Shown: positions 6,855 through 14,258 of the stretch, in pieces
How the letters are laid out: every line of letters starts with the position of its first letter
Numbering within the stretch: position 1 is the stretch's first letter
Source: Planctomycetota bacterium
GTDB lineage: Bacteria; Planctomycetota; Phycisphaerae; WQYP01
Assembly (NCBI GenBank): GCA_021799715.1
Contig: JAJYZY010000051.1
Coordinates: 1 to 16,073 of the forward strand
Reading direction: 5' to 3'
DNA length: 16,073 nt
The notes under the pieces: model-generated
What the model saw: only the letters and a program-made list of their open reading frames with translations
What the model was told of the DNA's origin: nothing
Database searches by the model: none
Made by a program: the position numbers and the translations under genes

Positions 6855-7965
6855 TGAATCCTACCGGCGGGCCGCCAAGCGCCGTACCCGGACCTTTATC
6901 GCCAACCCGGCAATTCGGAATCGCACCGAAATGGTCGCTTTGTGCCTCAGGAACCGTGCAGGCGTGCGAGCACTTCTCGCAGGATTGCTCGCGAAACTTC
7001 ACAAACCGAGCGTCGATATACGCAAGCCTTACACCGAGATTGCGGGGGAAACCGGTAACGATTTCTATTCCGGCCGACTGTACGACGAGCGATTCATTCA
7101 GGGCTTGACCGAGCACCCTTATTCTTTGCCGATCAACGCGACGACGGCATTCCTCACACCGGGATTTCGGACCAAGAACATCACGCTGAAAATCGATACC
7201 CAACTTGAGGGGCGGCCTGCTGAGATGTACTCGGCGCTGTTGCAGACGTTTGACGATGTCCAGGCCAATCGCGTCAAGCCACAGGCATTGATGGATGAGG
7301 TCATTCGACTATTGCTTGTCGAGCGTGACCAGCGTCAATCCGCCATTCAGAAACTGGTCCGGGATATTCGACGTACTGCGGACAGGTTGCCCCTCTCTGC
7401 CGAGGATATAGTCGCCCTCATTAGCCAACACTTGGCGTGCAAGAACGCGTCGCGACTTCCAGTGCTGATCGTGGCTGCGGCATACCAAGCCGCGTCGAGC
7501 AGATTGGGAGAGCGCGTAAATCCGTTGTATTCGCACAATGCGGCGGATAAGCAAACGGGTGCGGCGGGAGATGTCGAAGTGACACTTATTGAGGAGGCTG
7601 GCGTAATCACCGCTTACGAGATGAAAATGAAAGCGGTAACGATCGCGGACATTAATCTGGCAATGGAGAAATTTAAAGGCCACGGCGCGACAATTCAGCA
7701 CTACATCTTTATCACCACGGAGCGCGTTCCCAACGAGGTAATGGAGTATGCCGCTGCAAGATATGCGGACCTCGGCGGCGTTGAAATAGCAGTGCTCGAT
7801 TGCATCGGCTTCCTGCGACACTTCTTGCACCTGTTCCACCGCATACGGGCCGATTTTTTGGACGCTTATCAGCAATTACTCTTGGCCGAGCCGGAAAGTG
7901 CTGTAAGCCACGCCCTCAAGGAGGCATTTCTGGTACTGCGGAAAGCTGCTGAGGGATCGCAGTAA
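6805..7965 (+). CDS. Type II restriction endonuclease, apparently SacI-like family
   Basis: Putative DNA-cutting partner of the methyltransferase. 386 residues from ATG 6805, or 378 from ATG 6829. The second start has AAGGA (6809-6813) at a long 15-nt distance; neither has an ideal ribosome site. The family-like core includes GNDFYSGRLYDE, PYSLPINATTAFLTPGFRT and LPLSAEDIVALISQHLAC. A PD-(D/E)XK-type site is visible: Asp256 in AAGDVEV, then Glu272 and Lys274 in AYEMK. From memory of the family this layout (AADKQTGAAGDVEVTL with YEMK) resembles SacI-family enzymes. I cannot search, so that name and the GAGCTC specificity remain unproven. The tight overlap with a methyltransferase gene strongly supports the R-M role. 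The frame is intact, so the system may be active. Confidence 0.85.
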   Translation: MGKEKRTRMDVCSKILNESYRRAAKRRTRTFIANPAIRNRTEMVALCLRNRAGVRALLAGLLAKLHKPSVDIRKPYTEIAGETGNDFYSGRLYDERFIQGLTEHPYSLPINATTAFLTPGFRTKNITLKIDTQLEGRPAEMYSALLQTFDDVQANRVKPQALMDEVIRLLLVERDQRQSAIQKLVRDIRRTADRLPLSAEDIVALISQHLACKNASRLPVLIVAAAYQAASSRLGERVNPLYSHNAADKQTGAAGDVEVTLIEEAGVITAYEMKMKAVTIADINLAMEKFKGHGATIQHYIFITTERVPNEVMEYAAARYADLGGVEIAVLDCIGFLRHFLHLFHRIRADFLDAYQQLLLAEPESAVSHALKEAFLVLRKAAEGSQ

Positions 7966-8013
7966 TCGGCTTTTCGGTGAAATGCTTGATCGCGGCGGCC
8001 TGATGCCCGGGCC

Positions 8014-8041
8014 TTGCGATTGAATTCTCTGCTTCTACACT
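8014..8041 (+). promoter_or_regulatory. Weak candidate promoter upstream of recN
   Basis: TTGCGA (8014-8019), 16 nt, TACACT (8036-8041). An alternative -10, TAGAAT (8058-8063), lacks a well-placed -35. No LexA-type palindrome was noticed in this spacer. Confidence 0.25.
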
Positions 8042-8097
8042 TCAACGTCCGTCCGGGTAGAATACCGACCTGTATTTGGCCGAGGTGGTGTTAGCTC

Positions 8098-9906
8098 ATG
8101 TTGCGTGAACTGCATATTTCCAATTTAGCCGTCATTGCGGACGCCACGGTTGAATTGCATGCCGGTCTGAATTGCTTCACGGGACAGACCGGGGCGGGAA
8201 AATCGCTGGTATTGGGAGCGCTGGAACTTCTTCTGGCATTGCGGTCGGGACAGAATATGTTGCGGGCCGGCGCAACGGAGGCCCGCATCACGGGCGTATT
8301 TACCATTCAGAACCCCACCATGCGCCGCCGGCTCGCGGAAATTACCGATCTGCCCCTTGCGGATGAACCGGAAATCATTCTCCTGCGGCGCATTCATGAA
8401 TCCGGGCGAACCACCGCTTCCATCAATGGCCAGCCGCTGACCGGCTCCATGCTCAAATACATCGCCGAAACCCTTGTGGATATTCATGGCCAGCATGACG
8501 CCCAATATCTGCTCAAGCCCGCCAACCAGTTGGCATTACTTGATGATGCCGGCCATCTAAGCCCTCTGGCCAGTGAATTCCGTGATCTGTATCAGCAGCG
8601 CCGTAATCTTATGGCCCAATCTCGGGAACTTAATGCTTCGCAAACCCTGCGCCGGCAGCAGATGGAGCTTTATGATTTTCAGTGCCGCGAAATTGATGAC
8701 GCCAATCCCCAGGCCGGTGAAATTGAAATACTGGAATCGCGCCACCGCGTTTTAAGCAACATCGAAAAAATAAAACGCCTGGCCGGAAGCGCCTATGAAG
8801 CATTGTATGAAGATGACGCGGCAATTATTGGCCGTCTGAAAACCGTTACCACCGTGTTGCTGGAGGCTGCGGAACTCAATGCGGATTTTGTCGCCGCCGC
8901 CGGGCAGGTAAAAGATTCGACCATTGCCCTGGATGATGCCGCCTTTACCCTGCGCCGCACACTGGATCATTTGGAACTGGACCCCGAAGAACTGGCCGCC
9001 GTAACGGATCGGCTCAATACGTTGAATCGTCTTATCAGCAAATATTGCGGTCACGGCGGTACCTTGGATCAATTGCTGCAATATCAGGAAAATATTAAGG
9101 CCCGGTTGACGGAATTAAAATCCGCCGATCAGAACTCCGCTGATTGCGATGCGCGTATAGCCGCGCTGGAAAAGCAATTATCATCCGTTGGAGGCCGGCT
9201 TTCGCAGGGGCGCAGAAAAGCTGCGGAGGTGGTCATGCCGGGCGTGCATCGGCAATTGGCGGATTTGGGCATGAAAGATGCCAGATTTCATATTGAATTT
9301 CTCGCTGCCGCGACGTTGCCGGGTCCCGAAGGGTCATCCGATGATCCGTTTGGATCACCCAGCGGCCTGGAATCAGTGGAATTTATGCTCGCGCCCAATC
9401 CGGGACAGCCGGCCCGGCCTTTGCGCAAAATCGCCAGCGGAGGTGAGTTATCACGCGTGATGCTGGCGGTGAAATCCATTCTGGCCGCATCGGACTTGGT
9501 AAGCGTGCTGGTGTTTGATGAAATTGACGCCAATGTCGGCGGCCGGATGGGAACTATTATCGGTGAAAAATTGCGCGACATCGCCGGGCGGCATCAGGTG
9601 CTGTGCATCACCCATTTACCACAGATCGCGGCGTATGCGGATCGGCACATCAGCATACGCAAATCCGTGCACGACGGAGAAAGTTTTACCTCGGTAAGCG
9701 CTTTAACCGGGCAGCCGCGGCTTGAGGAACTCGCGGAAATGATCACCGGCAAGAACATCACACCGACTTCCCTGGCCCAGGCGCAGGAACTACTATCGCT
9801 GGCCGCCCGCAAAGCGGAAACGCCGGCACCCGTGAAGGGCGTTGTGGCCGCACCGCGCAATAAGGCCGGGCCTGGGGTCAAACCACGAAAAAGCCAGGCG
9901 GAGTAG
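8098..9906 (+). CDS. recN: DNA repair protein RecN
   Basis: SMC-like ATPase that acts with RecA in repair of DNA double-strand breaks on the nucleoid. 602 residues. Walker A is GQTGAGKS (29-36). GQHDAQYLL follows in the first ATPase half. The central region (about 165-385) is a long, charged coiled coil broken by EIDDANPQ. The ABC signature is IASGGELSR (445-453) and Walker B is VLVFDEID (470-477, Asp474-Glu475), followed by the CITHLPQIAAYAD segment. It is slightly longer than most RecN proteins because of a C-terminal tail rich in Pro, Lys and Ala. The start is ATG 8098 behind GAGG (8082-8085) at 12 nt. The MATE gene follows almost without a gap. Confidence 0.97.
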   Translation: MLRELHISNLAVIADATVELHAGLNCFTGQTGAGKSLVLGALELLLALRSGQNMLRAGATEARITGVFTIQNPTMRRRLAEITDLPLADEPEIILLRRIHESGRTTASINGQPLTGSMLKYIAETLVDIHGQHDAQYLLKPANQLALLDDAGHLSPLASEFRDLYQQRRNLMAQSRELNASQTLRRQQMELYDFQCREIDDANPQAGEIEILESRHRVLSNIEKIKRLAGSAYEALYEDDAAIIGRLKTVTTVLLEAAELNADFVAAAGQVKDSTIALDDAAFTLRRTLDHLELDPEELAAVTDRLNTLNRLISKYCGHGGTLDQLLQYQENIKARLTELKSADQNSADCDARIAALEKQLSSVGGRLSQGRRKAAEVVMPGVHRQLADLGMKDARFHIEFLAAATLPGPEGSSDDPFGSPSGLESVEFMLAPNPGQPARPLRKIASGGELSRVMLAVKSILAASDLVSVLVFDEIDANVGGRMGTIIGEKLRDIAGRHQVLCITHLPQIAAYADRHISIRKSVHDGESFTSVSALTGQPRLEELAEMITGKNITPTSLAQAQELLSLAARKAETPAPVKGVVAAPRNKAGPGVKPRKSQAE

Positions 9907-9961
9907 AAAACTGAAATCCACGAATGACTATCCGGAATGGGAAGAATCAGACGCGGCCAGC

Positions 9962-11401
9962 ATGGCCCCGCAGAATCTCCAGCCGCCACCGGCTCAAAAG
10001 CCGGGCCGGCGATTGGACTTTGTCGGCCAAAAGCCCACCGCCGCGCTGGTATTAAAACTGGCGAGTCCCGCGATTGCCGAGCAGGTGCTCGGCGCGGTCA
10101 TTGGCCTGACCGATACTGTTGTTGCCGGCCACTTGCCGGGGACCGCTAACACTATCGCCGCCGCCGCCGCCGCTGTGGGAATCATGACTTACCTGCAATG
10201 GTTCGCGGGCTTGATGACCGCGGCATTGGGCGTTGGCGCAACGGCCATTGTCGCGCGGGCTTTTGGCTCGCGCCGTGCCCGCATGGCGCAAAGAGTTGCC
10301 GGTACATCCGTCAGTGCCGCATTTATTGGCAGCACGATGCTTTCCATATTGCTGTATGTTTTCGCCCGCCAAATTTCCTACGGCTGCGGCCTAAGCGGGC
10401 TGTCGGCTCATTTCGCCGAGCAATACCTGAAAATCATGGTCATCACCATCAGCCTGCAGACCTCCGCGCAAATCGGCATGGCCTGCATTCGCGGTGCCGG
10501 GGATACCGTGCGACCTATGGCCATTATGTTCATGGTCATGCTGGTGAATCTCGTGGCATCCGGTGGCTTTGCCTATGGATGGTGCGGTCTGCCGGCGTGG
10601 GGAATCCGTGGTGATGCGTTTGGCACACTGCTGGCTTATCTTACCGGCGGAATTTGTGCGTCCGTGGTTCTGTTCTCCGGATTAAGCCCCATCCGATTGC
10701 GGCCGCGACATTTGAAAATCATTCCCCATATTTTATCGCGCGTGCTGAAAATCGGCATTCCAAGCTGGGTGGAGGGTGTGCTGCTGTGGGGCGGGCAGTT
10801 TCTCATTGTGATTTTTGTCATTAATTCCAAAAATGATCCCAACGGCTACCTGTTGGCGGCGCACAATGCGGTATTGCGCATTGAATCGATTTCATTTTTG
10901 CCCGGCTTCGGCTTTGGTATCGCCGCCTCCACTCTCGTCGGGCAATATCTGGGTGCCGGCAAACCGGACGAAGCGCGGCAGGCCGGTAAAATCGCCAACA
11001 CTTTGGCTCTTATTACCATGACGGTTCTGGCGTTGCCGATGATCTTCTGTCCCGGCTTTATGCTCTCTCTGATTGTCAATTCACCGCCGGTGATTAAGGT
11101 GGGCTTTTGGCCTTTGGTCATCGCCGGCCTGGCCCAGCCCGGCTTTGCGCTGGCGATCGTGCTTTCCGGCGCATTGAAAGGAGCCGGCGAAACCATACTT
11201 CCCATGATCTGCACGGTGTCGGGAATTTTAATCGTGCGCTGGGCGGTGCTGGCACTGTGCCTGTATTGGCTTGTTACCCACGGTATACATCATCAAAACC
11301 TCCTGGCCGTGTGGATTGCGATTTGGATTGATCTGAATTACCGCGGCATATTCAATGCCATCGTCTTTGCGCGCGGCCGCTGGCAAAGCAAGAAGATTTG
11401 A
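9962..11401 (+). CDS. MATE-family efflux transporter
   Basis: Inner-membrane exporter that probably uses a Na+ or H+ gradient to expel organic cations or drugs. 479 residues from ATG 9962. After a Pro-rich, basic head (about 1-27), some 12 hydrophobic helices follow, arranged as two MatE halves. The first has the typical ASPAIAEQVLGAVIGLTDT and ALGVGATAIVARAFGS; the second has GIPSWVEGVLLWGGQ and GFGFGIAASTLVGQYLGAG. The start is uncertain. ATG 9962 has no ribosome site, whereas GGAG (9900-9903), overlapping the recN stop, lies 7 nt before an in-frame CTG at 9911, which would add 17 residues. GTG 9842 lies deep in recN and is unlikely. It probably shares the recN transcript. It ends 49 nt from the convergent small gene, with no clear terminator between. 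Confidence 0.92.
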   Translation: MAPQNLQPPPAQKPGRRLDFVGQKPTAALVLKLASPAIAEQVLGAVIGLTDTVVAGHLPGTANTIAAAAAAVGIMTYLQWFAGLMTAALGVGATAIVARAFGSRRARMAQRVAGTSVSAAFIGSTMLSILLYVFARQISYGCGLSGLSAHFAEQYLKIMVITISLQTSAQIGMACIRGAGDTVRPMAIMFMVMLVNLVASGGFAYGWCGLPAWGIRGDAFGTLLAYLTGGICASVVLFSGLSPIRLRPRHLKIIPHILSRVLKIGIPSWVEGVLLWGGQFLIVIFVINSKNDPNGYLLAAHNAVLRIESISFLPGFGFGIAASTLVGQYLGAGKPDEARQAGKIANTLALITMTVLALPMIFCPGFMLSLIVNSPPVIKVGFWPLVIAGLAQPGFALAIVLSGALKGAGETILPMICTVSGILIVRWAVLALCLYWLVTHGIHHQNLLAVWIAIWIDLNYRGIFNAIVFARGRWQSKKI

Positions 11402-11450
11402 TCGTCCGTTATGGCTTGTGCGCCCCATCGTGCTGGAAGCAGGTCGCGCT

Positions 11451-11804
11451 TTACTGCGACGGAACGATGCGCCTTGGCACCGCTATATTCATGTGATCGC
11501 TGATTTGTGTGGGGTCCAATTGCACGGAATCAAAATCCGGACTTCCCTCACCGGACCACACCCAGATATTATCTGTATCCAGCGATGATACCCAGAAACT
11601 GAAATGCCCCCGCGTGTTCACGCGGTAAAAATGCCGGGTGAATGTACTGCCCGGCGGCCCCACTGATAATTCCGCTCCGGCTGCGGGGAAGCTGGTTCCC
11701 TGCCATGTCGCTATGCCCGCCACATGCGTGCAACAGGGCAGCATGCCGCAAAGCGCAAGAAATGTCAGAGCGCCGAAAAAGCGGGACATGCGTTTATAGG
11801 TCAT
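11451..11804 (-). CDS. Small exported protein, possible lipoprotein
   Basis: 117-residue protein of unknown function. It starts MTYKRMSRFFGALTFLALCG: two Lys/Arg clusters, a hydrophobic core and Cys residues near 24-25 (MLPCCTH). That is a signal peptide and perhaps a loose lipobox; the position before Cys is not the usual Gly, Ala or Ser, so lipidation is uncertain. The mature part is beta-rich (TFTRHFYRVNTRGHFSFWV, NIWVWSGEG). The start at 11804 has GGAG 6 nt upstream on the minus strand. It begins 20 nt after the purD stop and is probably the last gene of that operon. The longer frame reaching 11936 overlaps purD and lacks a ribosome site. Confidence 0.75.
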   Translation of the reverse strand: MTYKRMSRFFGALTFLALCGMLPCCTHVAGIATWQGTSFPAAGAELSVGPPGSTFTRHFYRVNTRGHFSFWVSSLDTDNIWVWSGEGSPDFDSVQLDPTQISDHMNIAVPRRIVPSQ

Positions 11805-11824
11805 GGGATTCTCCGCTGGAAGCC

Positions 11825-13099
11825 TTATTCCCTGCCGCCGATATCCGCGCGAAATTGCATTCCCGGAAAATGAATCTTTGCGGCGGCGGCATAAGCTTTC
11901 CCACGCGCATCGCCAAGATTTTCCCCCAGGGCGCACACCCCCAGCACCCGCCCGCCGCTGGTTACCAATTGCCCGTCCCGCATCGCGGTGCCCGCATGAA
12001 ATACCTGAACATCCGGCATGGCCGCAGCCTCTTGAATTCCGGTGATCGGTACGCCCCGCACAACCTGGTCATCCGGCTTCCAGCCGTAGCCCTCACTGGC
12101 CAATACCACACAGACTGCGGTTTGCGGCTTCCATGACAATGTCATGCCATCAAGTTTTCCATCTATGCACGCGAGCATGACTTCCACGAGATCCGTTTTA
12201 AGCCGCATCAACAGCGGCTGGGCTTCGGGATCGCCAAAGCGGCAGTTGAATTCCAGAGTTTTCGGGCCGCCCGGTGTCAACATCAGGCCGATGTAAAGTA
12301 TGCCGCAATAATCAATTTCATTGCGCTTCAGCGTATCCAGCAGCGGTACAATAATTTCCTTTTCCGCGCGTGTGAGCAAATCGTCGGTCAACAACGGGGC
12401 CGGGCTGAAGGCTCCCATGCCGCCGGTATTCGGCCCCGTATCATTTTCGCCGATGCGCTTATGATCCTGTGCCGCTTCCATAATGTACGCGCTTTGCCCA
12501 TCCACAAACGCCAGCAGCGATACTTCCGGACCATCAAGGCGTTCTTCAATGACCACCGTTTGGCCCGCGGCACCGAAGATTTTTTTCTCCATCATATCCC
12601 GCACGGCATCCATGGCTTCAACCGGATCGCGACAGACGATAACACCCTTGCCCCGGGCGAGGCCCGCGGCTTTCACCACCAGCGGCTCGGTGCGCGTTTC
12701 CACATACGACAACGCCGATCGCATGGTGTTGAAACTTCGGCCTTCGGCCGTGGGAATCAGTGCTTCACGCATGATTTTTTTGGAAAAGCTCTTGTCCGCT
12801 TCAAGCTGGGCGGCTGCGCGGCGCGGGCCAAATGCGCGGATTTGTTTTTCCGCCAGGGCGTCAACGAGTCCCAGGGCCAGCGGATCCTCCGGGCCTACAA
12901 CCACAAGGTCCACCCGACGGTCAACGGCAAGTTTGACCAGATCGCCGACGGCGTCGGATTTAATGGCAATTAATTCCCCAAGATCAGCCATGCCGGGATT
13001 TCCCGGAGCGATCAGCAGGGTATCACAATGCGGACTGGATTTGATTTTCCAGGCCAGAGCGTGTTCACGTCCGCCGGAACCAATGAGTAATATTTTCAT
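11825..13099 (-). CDS. purD: Phosphoribosylamine--glycine ligase (GAR synthetase)
   Basis: Catalyses ATP-dependent joining of 5-phosphoribosylamine and glycine, the second step of purine synthesis, in the cytoplasm. 424 residues, the normal length. The N-domain starts MKILLIGSGGREHALAW. The ATP-grasp region contains LVVKAAGLARGKGV (140-153). The family hallmark QDHKRIGENDTGPNTGGMGA lies at 211-230 and the metal/ATP motif EFNCRFGDPEAQ at 283-294, with Cys in place of the more common Val. The C-terminal domain holds VVLASEGYG and the late AGTAMRDGQLVTSGGRVLGV segment. It is the third gene of a minus-strand operon, 77 nt after leuD, with a hairpin in between. The ribosome site is weak. Nothing looks broken. 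Confidence 0.97.
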   Translation of the reverse strand: MKILLIGSGGREHALAWKIKSSPHCDTLLIAPGNPGMADLGELIAIKSDAVGDLVKLAVDRRVDLVVVGPEDPLALGLVDALAEKQIRAFGPRRAAAQLEADKSFSKKIMREALIPTAEGRSFNTMRSALSYVETRTEPLVVKAAGLARGKGVIVCRDPVEAMDAVRDMMEKKIFGAAGQTVVIEERLDGPEVSLLAFVDGQSAYIMEAAQDHKRIGENDTGPNTGGMGAFSPAPLLTDDLLTRAEKEIIVPLLDTLKRNEIDYCGILYIGLMLTPGGPKTLEFNCRFGDPEAQPLLMRLKTDLVEVMLACIDGKLDGMTLSWKPQTAVCVVLASEGYGWKPDDQVVRGVPITGIQEAAAMPDVQVFHAGTAMRDGQLVTSGGRVLGVCALGENLGDARGKAYAAAAKIHFPGMQFRADIGGRE

Positions 13100-13134
13100 C
13101 GCAACTTCAAGCCTGACAGCAAAAACAAATTCAT

Positions 13135-13171
13135 GGGCGTTTTAGCGCGCATTGGCAACACGCCAACGCCC
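13135..13171 (-). other. Nested inverted repeats between leuD and purD
   Basis: Outer arms GGGCGTT (13135-13141) and AACGCCC (13165-13171) are perfect complements. An inner hairpin TTGGC (13152-13156) / GCCAA (13162-13166) around 5 nt competes for two of the same bases. On the minus-strand transcript the inner hairpin can extend to about 8 bp including a G-U pair. No T-run follows, so it is more likely a processing or attenuation structure, or chance, than an intrinsic terminator. Confidence 0.4.
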
Positions 13172-13176
13172 CTGCA

Positions 13177-13743
13177 TTATGCCGGTTTAAGCATTCCGGC
13201 CTCTCGAGCGTATTGGAAAACGCCGCCGGCATCAATAATGGGTTTCACATCGCCCAACGGTTTAAGCTGGTGCGTGGTATGGCGCGTCACGTTGGTCACC
13301 ATGCACTTGTCAATATCAACAATCAACTCGTCACCCGTTTGCGTTTTTTCCACCAGTCGTTCAACGGTTTCGCACGGAACTAGATAACCGCCGTTAACGC
13401 AATTACGGAAAAATATGCGGGCGTAAAATTCCGCCAGAACCACGCGGGCACCGGCCTCGGCAATGGCAAGCGGAGCGTGTTCGCGGGAGGAACCGCAACC
13501 AAAGTTCTTACCGCCCAGCACAATGGCATAATCCGTTTTGAATTCATGGGGGCGAACAAAACGCGTATTTCCATCCGGCAGGCCGCTTTGGCCGGCTGGT
13601 ACGCCGTCCATCGCGTACATGCCGAAGTATTTGCGTTCTTCCGGGTCGGATGGATTGTAGCTTAGGAACTTGGCCGGGATAATTTGATCTGTATCAATAT
13701 TATCCCCAAGCACAAAGACTTTTCCGCGAATGATGGTCTGCAT
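13177..13743 (-). CDS. leuD: 3-isopropylmalate dehydratase small subunit
   Basis: Small swivelling subunit of isopropylmalate isomerase, which converts 2- to 3-isopropylmalate in leucine synthesis. It works with the Fe-S large subunit LeuC, which is not in this window. 188 residues from the ATG at 13743: GDNIDTDQIIPAKFLSYN (13-30), GGKNFGCGSSREHAPLAI (77-94), then FYARIFFRNCVNGG. The longer frame starting at 13794 would overlap the upstream tiny gene and adds no conserved sequence. Homoaconitase and methylthioalkylmalate isomerase small subunits look alike, so substrate is assigned on likelihood. It follows the small basic ORF by 23 nt in one operon. Confidence 0.92.
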   Translation of the reverse strand: MQTIIRGKVFVLGDNIDTDQIIPAKFLSYNPSDPEERKYFGMYAMDGVPAGQSGLPDGNTRFVRPHEFKTDYAIVLGGKNFGCGSSREHAPLAIAEAGARVVLAEFYARIFFRNCVNGGYLVPCETVERLVEKTQTGDELIVDIDKCMVTNVTRHTTHQLKPLGDVKPIIDAGGVFQYAREAGMLKPA

Positions 13744-13766
13744 AACAAAATTCCGGTAAGCAGGGA

Positions 13767-13847
13767 TTACTGCTGATGGTGCCGTGCTTTCCACTTGGCA
13801 TGGCGTTTCTTACTGCCGATCTTCCGGCGGCGACGTGGTTTTGGCAT
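13767..13847 (-). CDS. 26-residue highly basic protein, possible small ribosomal protein
   Basis: Tiny gene starting at the ATG at 13847 and ending at TAA (13767-13769). It has an excellent ribosome site (GGAG, 7 nt upstream) and a promoter-like pair just beyond. The peptide begins MPKPRRRRKIGSKKR and continues HAKWKARHHQQ: about half of its residues are Lys or Arg, with three His. Composition and the core SKKRH-x-K recall the small ribosomal protein bS22 and the C-terminal domain of mitochondrial mS38 (typical pattern RRKRMSKKKHRK), or other tiny basic ribosomal proteins such as bTHX. That is inference from memory. It heads the operon of leuD, purD and the exported protein, 23 nt before leuD. 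A translational leader role is less likely, since there are no Leu codons in it. Confidence 0.7.
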   Translation of the reverse strand: MPKPRRRRKIGSKKRHAKWKARHHQQ

Positions 13848-13877
13848 AATCACACTCCTTCAATATCCAATACTCGT

Positions 13878-13906
13878 TTGGCAACTTTGGCCAAGCACTA
13901 TAAAGT
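13878..13906 (+). promoter_or_regulatory. Rightward promoter for the FMN-protein leader
   Basis: TTGGCA (13878-13883), 17 nt, TAAAGT (13901-13906). It reads toward the flavoprotein gene at 14259, giving a leader of about 345 nt. Its -10 coincides with that of the leftward promoter. Confidence 0.5.
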
Positions 13907-13930
13907 ATGGGATTATGGCCTTGCGGTCAA
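13902..13930 (-). promoter_or_regulatory. Leftward promoter of the small ORF-leuD-purD operon
   Basis: On the minus strand TTGACC (13925-13930), 17 nt, TACTTT (13902-13907). Transcription would start near 13895, about 48 nt before the tiny gene. Confidence 0.6.
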
Positions 13931-14258
13931 ACCGTTTTTCCTGGAAAACCGGGAAATCGGTGCGTGACTCCTGGCGGTTATGGCAAAAGCCGCCCTTTTA
14001 ACCGCGCTGCAATCGGTGCAAACCCGTGTCTGGCGGCAAATTCGCCACCAGCCACCGCCCGAATGGCGCAAGACCATGCCCGTGGAGATGACTGAAATCG
14101 GGTGGAGTGAATGCCCCGTGGCGTCTCACGCATCGCCGGCAGGCCGGCGAGCACTTGACTTAAGAGCCGGCTGTGTCCGCCGACGTCACTGGAAAAAATG
14201 TCTTGGAACCCACGATCATGATACTTCCTTTGAGGTATCCCGGTGGGGGGAGTAAATC
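13907..14258 (+). other. Structured 350-nt leader before the FMN-protein gene
   Basis: No convincing gene. A 91-codon frame (13980-14255) is open but has no ribosome site and no recognised sequence. Stem-loops are visible: GCGGTTA (13974-13980) pairs with TAACCGC (13999-14005) around an inner GGC-AAAA-GCC, and a strong hairpin lies at 14133-14150. I do not recognise a riboswitch class. Confidence 0.4.
14133..14150. repeat. Strong GC-rich hairpin in the leader
   Basis: TCGCCGGC (14133-14140), AG, GCCGGCGA (14143-14150): perfect 8-bp arms. No T-run follows, so it is not a standard terminator. Confidence 0.5.

Noticed and set aside
6637..7875. Long minus-strand frames opposite the endonuclease gene
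   Set aside because: They mirror the coding bias of the nuclease frame, whose motifs are on the plus strand.
11402..11450. Bidirectional terminator between the convergent MATE and small exported-protein genes
   Set aside because: I could find no stem with an adjacent T-run in the 49-nt spacer.
12461..13145. Plus-strand frames of 170 and 220 codons opposite purD
   Set aside because: purD on the minus strand is complete with all hallmark motifs; these are shadows.
13940..14030. Cobalamin-riboswitch-like bases (GGGAAATCGGTGCGTGACTCC region)
   Set aside because: The first half vaguely resembles the B12 box, but the conserved GCCACTG-type box and the expected order of stems are missing, and the downstream gene is not B12 related.
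13980..14255. 91-codon plus-strand frame before the flavoprotein gene
   Set aside because: No ribosome site, no recognisable sequence, overlaps strong hairpins; more likely leader RNA.
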